NCBI GenBank assembly: GCA_945878115.1
Contig: CAMDVD010000008.1
Span: 1-64,000 of the forward strand
From: Chitinophaga pinensis
Lineage (GTDB): Bacteria; Bacteroidota; Bacteroidia; Chitinophagales; Chitinophagaceae
DNA: 64,000 nt
Direction of reading: 5' to 3'
The translations under genes and the position numbers were made by a program. The notes beneath the pieces are model-generated. The model had not been told where the DNA came from, did no database searches, and saw only the letters and a list, made by a program, of their open reading frames with translations. Positions 58,194 through 64,000 of the stretch are shown here, in pieces; the stretch's first letter is position 1; every line of letters begins with the position of its first letter.

Positions 58194-59486
58194 ATGGAGC
58201 TTTTTATTTTTCTGTTTTGCATGCAGACAGTAATAGTTCATGCGCAAGATATTGTTATTAGTTCTCCCCCACCGGCACCTACAAATACAAATTCGAATTA
58301 CTTACCTTCAACAGACTTTCCAAGCCATACACCTTTGAAAATTATCAAGGTTAATTTTCATTATTTTATAAATGAGGAAGTTAGGAATCCAATGAGTTTT
58401 ACAGAAACTACTGGATGTAATCCACAAGATACTGTCAACAATGGATATACAAATGCACATGAATTAATAGATCAAGTGAATTATCAATTGAGCCATAATC
58501 TTTCATTGAATTTGCCTTGCAATAATTCCATTCCTGTATTGCCAACAGATTTGCGATTTGAAATTTATACAGATCCAAATAAACCAGAAGATAAGGGCAT
58601 TTATTTTCATCATTTCAATGATGTTTTTACAAATGGTAAACCCAATCTTAACTCCAAATTTTGGTATCAATATTATCAATGGAATCCGAATACTACCAAG
58701 CAACTTTTTACTGTACATGGAGAAAAAGTAATCGATCTTTTTTTTCTGGAGAGCACAAATAAAGAGGATGGTGGCGGTGTGGCTTCTGGCAATCCTACAG
58801 CTACTTCCGCAGCAGTAAATGTTGCAGATATATTTGAATTGGCTAGCGGTATGGTAGAATATAAATTACTCCGACAAGCAACGAATGCGGCTACCATTAT
58901 TCATGAAGTAAGTCATATATTAAGTCTGCAACATGTATTTCCAAATGATGATTGCGATGATACGCCCATGTCAACGCCAACCCAAGGCGGATGTTATAAG
59001 GATAGTACTTGTAATTTATTTACCAATAACGTGATGGATTATTGTGGCGGTTATCGTGGATTTAGTCCTTGCCAAATCGCGAAAATCAATCAATTTGTGG
59101 AGGAGAGTTTTCCAGCTTATGTCCAATGTTTTTATGATACGACCCAAACGATTGTTATTCATCCAGGAGAGAATATAACATGGGATGGTGTCAAACATTT
59201 GAATGGAGATTTGATTATTGAGTCAGGTGGAAAATTGACAGTGAATGCCAACTTATTTATGCCAACTCATGCGCAAATAATTGTGCAAGCAAAAGGAACA
59301 CTTGTACTGCATCATTGTGTAATTAATAAATCCTGTGATGAAGCTTGGAAAGGTATTTTATTGGGTCGATGGTATGATGTAAAAAGGAAAAAACAATATA
59401 CCGGGAAAGTCATTTTACAAGAAGGATCAAGATTGGAAAATGCCTTGCAAAAAATCTCTTATTGGCGAATGAAAACTGTGAAATAA
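58194..59486 (+). CDS. Secreted metzincin-type zinc metalloprotease
   Basis: HEVSHILSLQHVF (HExxHxxxxxH) followed by NNVMDYCGGYRGFSPCQ (Met-turn); signal peptide MELFIFLFCMQTVIVHAQ. Confidence 0.8.
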   Translation: MELFIFLFCMQTVIVHAQDIVISSPPPAPTNTNSNYLPSTDFPSHTPLKIIKVNFHYFINEEVRNPMSFTETTGCNPQDTVNNGYTNAHELIDQVNYQLSHNLSLNLPCNNSIPVLPTDLRFEIYTDPNKPEDKGIYFHHFNDVFTNGKPNLNSKFWYQYYQWNPNTTKQLFTVHGEKVIDLFFLESTNKEDGGGVASGNPTATSAAVNVADIFELASGMVEYKLLRQATNAATIIHEVSHILSLQHVFPNDDCDDTPMSTPTQGGCYKDSTCNLFTNNVMDYCGGYRGFSPCQIAKINQFVEESFPAYVQCFYDTTQTIVIHPGENITWDGVKHLNGDLIIESGGKLTVNANLFMPTHAQIIVQAKGTLVLHHCVINKSCDEAWKGILLGRWYDVKRKKQYTGKVILQEGSRLENALQKISYWRMKTVK

Positions 59487-59534
59487 TTTTTCTCACTGAA
59501 GCAACATAATACATGGAAGTAATTGAAGACTATT

Positions 59535-59594
59535 GCCGTTGTTGGTGTTATCACCAACGACCACATTGTCGTTGGTGATAACACCAACAACGGC
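59535..59594. repeat. Perfect 26-bp inverted repeat with nested hairpins in each arm
   Basis: GCCGTTGTTGGTGTTATCACCAACGA-CCACATTG-TCGTTGGTGATAACACCAACAACGGC. Each arm contains GTTGGTG-nnnn-CACCAAC. Confidence 0.9.
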
Positions 59595-59675
59595 GAAAAT
59601 GCTATGCAGAAAATAACTTATTTGCCAATTCAAAAGGAAGCAAATCAACAAATAAAGCAGAAGAAAAAATAAATC

Positions 59676-61892
59676 TTATCTCACCAAAGTAACATCCCCT
59701 TTATATTCTACTATTTTACCAGTTGGCCATTGAATGGCACAGAAATAATAATAGGTATTCATATCGTTCACTACTCTATTTCCATTTTTACTACCATCCC
59801 AAGTTTTGGTTGGATCATCCGATTCAAAAATAATTTCGCCATAACGGTTCGCAATTTTAAGGGAGTAATTTAATATTTCATCTAATTTGATATTTGAAAT
59901 AACAGGTCCAAAAAAATCATTATGGTTATCGCCATTTGGAGAAAAAGCATTTGGGAAAAAGATACGTCCTTCTTGTACTATTTTACCACAATGTGTGATG
60001 GAGTCCATACAGCCATCTGCGTTTGTAGCGACTAACTTAAAACAAAAATTACCAGCAGTATCAAATGTTTTCTGCGTATTTGTATTGGTAGAAATTAAGG
60101 TGTCCATATAATACCATTGGAATTGTGTGGCTCCTGTACTTAAATTATTTAGTGAAAAGGTTGGCTCCGTTAAAAGGGCTGTGTTTGGATTAATGCTAAA
60201 CTCTGCTATTGGGCTAGGCGAACGAACGATAGTAAAAGTAAGGGTATCATATTCACTACAATCACCAGTGCTGAAGCCACTTACGGTATAGGTTGTTGTT
60301 GTGTCTGGAATAAAGGCAAGTTGAGAAGAATCAGCGTTTGCGATGATACCCGTGATAGGATAATATGCTAAATAGGCATGGTCTGGTATATTTAAAAAAG
60401 CAGTATCCCCTTTGCATAAAATAGTATCTGCTGGTAAGCTTAATGCAAAAGACCCACTCTTATTTAATGAAGAATCATTGAGCCTTGCGAAGAAACCATC
60501 ACTAGATCCAGAAGAAGTTAATAATGAACTACCATACGTTGCAGGGGATCGAAAGAAACCACAAGCATATAATTGTTTACCTTTTCCTTTTGCTACTGCA
60601 TTGCATCTATCATTGCTATCTAGGCCACCTCCCGTTGCTGCCCATTGCCATTTTCCATCTGGTGAAATACGTGCTACGAAGCTTTGTAATCCTGCGCCAG
60701 AAGGCACTTTAATATTTCCAAATTTTGCGGAGTCGGCAATATCACCAACTACATACACATTGCACATCGAATCGGCAAAGACATCATTACCTCTTTCACT
60801 TCCTAAATTACCACCAGCTCTTTTTCCCCAAATTGGTTTACCAGTTTTAGCATCTAATTTTAAAACAAAGGCATCACGCTTGTCATAATTTTTTACCAAT
60901 ATCGTATCAACAATTAATGAATCTCTAAACTCGCCAGTGACATAAATATGTCCATTTTTATCTGAACAAATTCCATTGCTCCAATCATCTTTTCGGCTAC
61001 CTCCATTGGTCACCCATTGAAATACACCAGAGGTATCGTATTTCAAAACGAAGATATCATAACCACCACTGCTAGTTAAAGTGCCTGGCCCAAATGGACG
61101 AGTGTGATCGTAACCACCAGTTACATATACACCGCCTGAATCATCCACACAAACAGCAATATCCCGTTCGATGTATTTATTATGCGAAGTATCATAAGGC
61201 AAATTGCCATAGGTTCTTGCCCATTGAAATTGCCCAGTACTATTGATTTTGGCTATCCAATAACTATGGTCGTAGGAACCAGTATTGCTGTTGGTTGCAG
61301 TTACTGTTCCGCCACAATCAAGATTGGTACCAGACATAAAACCAACCACATAATTATTTCCCATTTTATCTGTAGCTATATCCAAGCCTTGATCGTCGCC
61401 ACCATTACTGGATACATAATTACCCCAAAGAGGGGTGCCACTTGAATTGTGTTTGATAATAAAACATTGATCACAACATCCGGTTCCAGAAATATTGATG
61501 CTACCAATATTGATTCCAGCACCCTCCCAAAATGTACCAGTCGCTACGCTGTTACCATCTTTATCTACATCCATTCCCAATATTCTATCATCATAATATT
61601 GACCGCCACTTCTTGCCCAATAACAAAAACCTGTGCTATCGAATTTGGCTAAAAAAATTTCTTTACTTTGTGTATTTGCAGTGTAATTCAAATTAACTGC
61701 ATTGGTTCCTAAAGTAATTTGGTTGCTGAAATAACCAGACACATAAATAAATCCAGAGTCATCGGTTTTGATACAAGTTGCTTTATCACTTCTTGTGTTT
61801 CCCATTCGTTGTGCCCAAACCCAATTTTGGGATAATGCACTAAAATGAGTTGCCAATAAAATAAGAATGAGTAAGGATAATTTTTGATGCAT
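59676..61892 (-). CDS. Secreted SBBP/beta-propeller-like protein with C-terminal T9SS type B (gliding motility-associated) sorting domain
   Basis: Repeats GFIYVSGYFSNQITLG / NNYVVGFMSG / GGVYVTGGYDH / GHIYVTGEFRD / CNVYVVGDIADS; C-terminal FFPNAFSPNGDNHNDFFGP...YSLKIANRYGEIIFESDDPTKTWDGSKNG. Confidence 0.92.
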   Translation of the reverse strand: MHQKLSLLILILLATHFSALSQNWVWAQRMGNTRSDKATCIKTDDSGFIYVSGYFSNQITLGTNAVNLNYTANTQSKEIFLAKFDSTGFCYWARSGGQYYDDRILGMDVDKDGNSVATGTFWEGAGINIGSINISGTGCCDQCFIIKHNSSGTPLWGNYVSSNGGDDQGLDIATDKMGNNYVVGFMSGTNLDCGGTVTATNSNTGSYDHSYWIAKINSTGQFQWARTYGNLPYDTSHNKYIERDIAVCVDDSGGVYVTGGYDHTRPFGPGTLTSSGGYDIFVLKYDTSGVFQWVTNGGSRKDDWSNGICSDKNGHIYVTGEFRDSLIVDTILVKNYDKRDAFVLKLDAKTGKPIWGKRAGGNLGSERGNDVFADSMCNVYVVGDIADSAKFGNIKVPSGAGLQSFVARISPDGKWQWAATGGGLDSNDRCNAVAKGKGKQLYACGFFRSPATYGSSLLTSSGSSDGFFARLNDSSLNKSGSFALSLPADTILCKGDTAFLNIPDHAYLAYYPITGIIANADSSQLAFIPDTTTTYTVSGFSTGDCSEYDTLTFTIVRSPSPIAEFSINPNTALLTEPTFSLNNLSTGATQFQWYYMDTLISTNTNTQKTFDTAGNFCFKLVATNADGCMDSITHCGKIVQEGRIFFPNAFSPNGDNHNDFFGPVISNIKLDEILNYSLKIANRYGEIIFESDDPTKTWDGSKNGNRVVNDMNTYYYFCAIQWPTGKIVEYKGDVTLVR

Positions 61893-62005
61893 GTATATAG
61901 AATTAGAATGTGTGTTATCTACTTAATTCAATTGAATAAGTAAATTGTAAAACAAGAAAAAATAAATGTACAAAAATCAATTCTAAAAATGGGTTTTACG
62001 CTTTC

Positions 62006-62281
62006 CTATTTATCCCATTTTATTTTACAAGTGATCATGAAATTTATACCAATATTCAGTAATCCATAATTTTTAAAACAGGAGAGATGATCATAATAAG
62101 CATGGTTCAACATATTATTTCCAGACAAAGAAAAATCTATATCATGTTGTGTATATTTCAATTTGTAAGTCGCGCCAATATTCAGTTTTAGGAATTCTTA
62201 GACCAGTTGCTATATTCAATTTTATATTCAATGGTTAAGTAGACTGATAACTAATTCCAGAATACAAATAATAATAAGGGT
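62006..62281 (-). pseudogene. Remnant of a TonB-dependent receptor 3' end with internal deletion
   Basis: Minus-strand 60-codon frame LNIGATYKLKYTQHDIDFSLSGNNMLNHAYYDHLSCFKNYGLLNIGINFMITCKIKWDK*, preceded in another frame by LNIATGLRIPK (the receptor motif LN.ATGFR.PN). Confidence 0.85.
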
Positions 62282-62673
62282 TTCATTTTGAAAAAGGATG
62301 TATCGCTTTATCGGATGTATCGACTGATGCAGTTAAACTAGTTTGAAAATATTTTTCGCCAATTACAATTCCGTTGCAGTAAAAGGTAGACATTGTGTTT
62401 CTAAAACTTTTTGGATATGTGCTTGATGTTGAACTAAATGTTGGGTAATACATAAATACATGAACTGCACAGCTATTACAAGCAGCGAAAAGAAAAGGGC
62501 TATGATGTATTGTTTATTTTTCAAAGGAAAAAATAATGTTTGTAAGAATAGAGAAAAACTATTGGATGAACATTTCTGTTAAATAATTCTTTTGTCAATT
62601 TAAATAAGGGCAGGTAGTCGCGCATTCATCATTATTCTTTTCACTCTAACCTTCCAACACTCCAACTCACTAA

Positions 62674-63273
62674 CTACATTATACCCTTTGTGAATCTTGC
62701 ATAAAACTCACCATTGGTAATGGTTTTTGTTTTTGTCCCATCTGTATTTTCTACCTTGCCAGAGCAAGTTCCTTTTACTTCATAAATATTGTATTTATTT
62801 ATTCCAGTGCCACTACCAATAAGTGTTACACTAGTGATTGTTACTTTAAAGCTATGGTTACTCACATCTATAGTTTCATAATTTTCATATACACTGTTTT
62901 CTAGAATTTGCAAGTTCAAATTCACATAATAATTGGGATCATCAAAGTAAAAAGTTTTTCCAACCATAGCTAATGCTTCTGTATTTGAAATGCTATCGTT
63001 TAAGTTATAAATCGTTAACCCTAATGCATCAGATCCAATAGATTCTCCATTCAAAATATAACCACCTAATTGACTATAATCAAATCCATGGCCTGTTTGG
63101 AGGGTATTCGAACGATACGTTTTTGCAACGCCATCTAAATAAAAATTAAAATAGTATTTGGCCTGAGTAGGCGTGGGAGTTGTATTTGTTGAACTTGTTT
63201 TTTTGCCACAAGAAATCAATGAACACGAAATTAGAATTGCCAATAAAAATTTAAAGGATAAAATATTTTTCAT
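62674..63273 (-). CDS. Hypothetical lipoprotein
   Basis: Signal with lipobox LISC-GKK; 199 aa. Confidence 0.65.
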   Translation of the reverse strand: MKNILSFKFLLAILISCSLISCGKKTSSTNTTPTPTQAKYYFNFYLDGVAKTYRSNTLQTGHGFDYSQLGGYILNGESIGSDALGLTIYNLNDSISNTEALAMVGKTFYFDDPNYYVNLNLQILENSVYENYETIDVSNHSFKVTITSVTLIGSGTGINKYNIYEVKGTCSGKVENTDGTKTKTITNGEFYARFTKGIM

Positions 63274-63402
63274 CTAGCAATAATAATCTTTATGATAAGG
63301 AATACAAAAAAAAAATACTTATTGAAATAGTCCTAATTTTTAAAATTTCATTCTTCATCATATATGCAGGTTTGGTATTACCTTGCCCTCAAAATAATTT
63401 AT

Positions 63403-64000
63403 ATGTGCGGAATAGTGGGTGTATTCGACACCAAAAAAAATATAGAAACATTGAGACCAACCATATTGGACATGTCGAAAAAAATTAGACATCGTGGACC
63501 AGATTGGTCGGGCGTGTATTGTGATACACATGTGATATTGGCGCACGAGCGATTGGCAATTGTAGATCCGCAAAGTGGCGGACAACCTTTGTATAGCGCC
63601 GATAAAAATTTGATACTAGCGGTGAATGGTGAAATTTATAACCATGCGGAATTGCGAAATCAATTGCCAGATTATCCATTTCAAACCCATTCCGATTGCG
63701 AAGTAATATTGGCTTTATATCAACAAAAAGGAATTCATTTTTTGGAAGATCTCAATGGCATTTTTGCTTTTGCATTGTACGACAAACAAAATGATACTTA
63801 CCTCATTGCGCGAGATCATATGGGCATCATTCCTCTCTATATGGGTTGGGATAAATTGGGTAATTTTTATGTGGCTTCCGAACTCAAAGCTTTGGAAGGA
63901 CAGTGTAATCAAATACAAGAGTTTTTGCCTGGACATTATCTCTATTCTGCTGAAGGTCATGATTTGCAGAAATGGTATAAGAGAGATTGGATGGAATATG
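63403..64000 (+). CDS. asnB: Asparagine synthase (glutamine-hydrolysing), N-terminal part, truncated by window edge
   Basis: Manual translation MCGIVGVFDTKKN...IRHRGPDWSGVYCDTHVILAHERLAIVDPQSGGQPLYSADKNLILAVNGEIYNHAELR...NGIFAFALYDKQ...IARDHMGIIPLYMGW. Not listed in the ORF track. Confidence 0.95.
   Translation, partial: MCGIVGVFDTKKNIETLRPTILDMSKKIRHRGPDWSGVYCDTHVILAHERLAIVDPQSGGQPLYSADKNLILAVNGEIYNHAELRNQLPDYPFQTHSDCEVILALYQQKGIHFLEDLNGIFAFALYDKQNDTYLIARDHMGIIPLYMGWDKLGNFYVASELKALEGQCNQIQEFLPGHYLYSAEGHDLQKWYKRDWMEY

Noticed and set aside
59535-59594. CRISPR-like repeat
   Set aside because: A single inverted repeat with a short loop; no spacer-repeat periodicity or cas genes.
60412-60888. 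158-aa plus-strand ORF opposite the T9SS type B protein
   Set aside because: Antisense of a strongly supported repeat protein; composition mirrors the coding strand.
1-64000. rRNA, tRNA, prophage or complete IS elements
   Set aside because: None supported; only a possible IS21-like terminal remnant at 99-140.

Overview
The window is a chromosomal segment of an AT-rich Bacteroidetes genome, Chitinophagales/Sphingobacteriia-like by gene content. Supporting signs are T9SS sorting domains of type A and type B, TAnnTTTG promoter boxes, DUF6029/Omp28 and a GldM-like protein. Housekeeping genes recognised are mnmG, nadA, ppiD-like, gmk, purN, asnS, def, ruvX, dnaX, pheS, thrC and a partial asnB at the right edge. 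The most distinctive accessory content is: (i) a tightly packed HEAT / GT2 synthase / TPR-beta-barrel / DUF4838 / DUF1573 operon (22.3-30.6 kb) that looks like a compact synthase-dependent exopolysaccharide export system; (ii) a secreted protein with a possible caspase-like (clan CD) C-terminus followed by a secreted metzincin (56.0-59.5 kb); (iii) a dnaX split at an A10 tract, consistent with programmed -1 frameshifting or transcriptional slippage; (iv) a decayed tandem triplication of the ppiD/gmk convergent junction; (v) a toxin-antitoxin pair flanked by direct repeats made from the 3' end of the neighbouring TonB receptor gene; (vi) several dispersed structured intergenic repeats, including a perfect 26-bp-stem hairpin whose arms are themselves hairpins; (vii) two genes each broken by one in-frame stop. 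All calls come from reading the sequence and the supplied ORF track. No database search was run.
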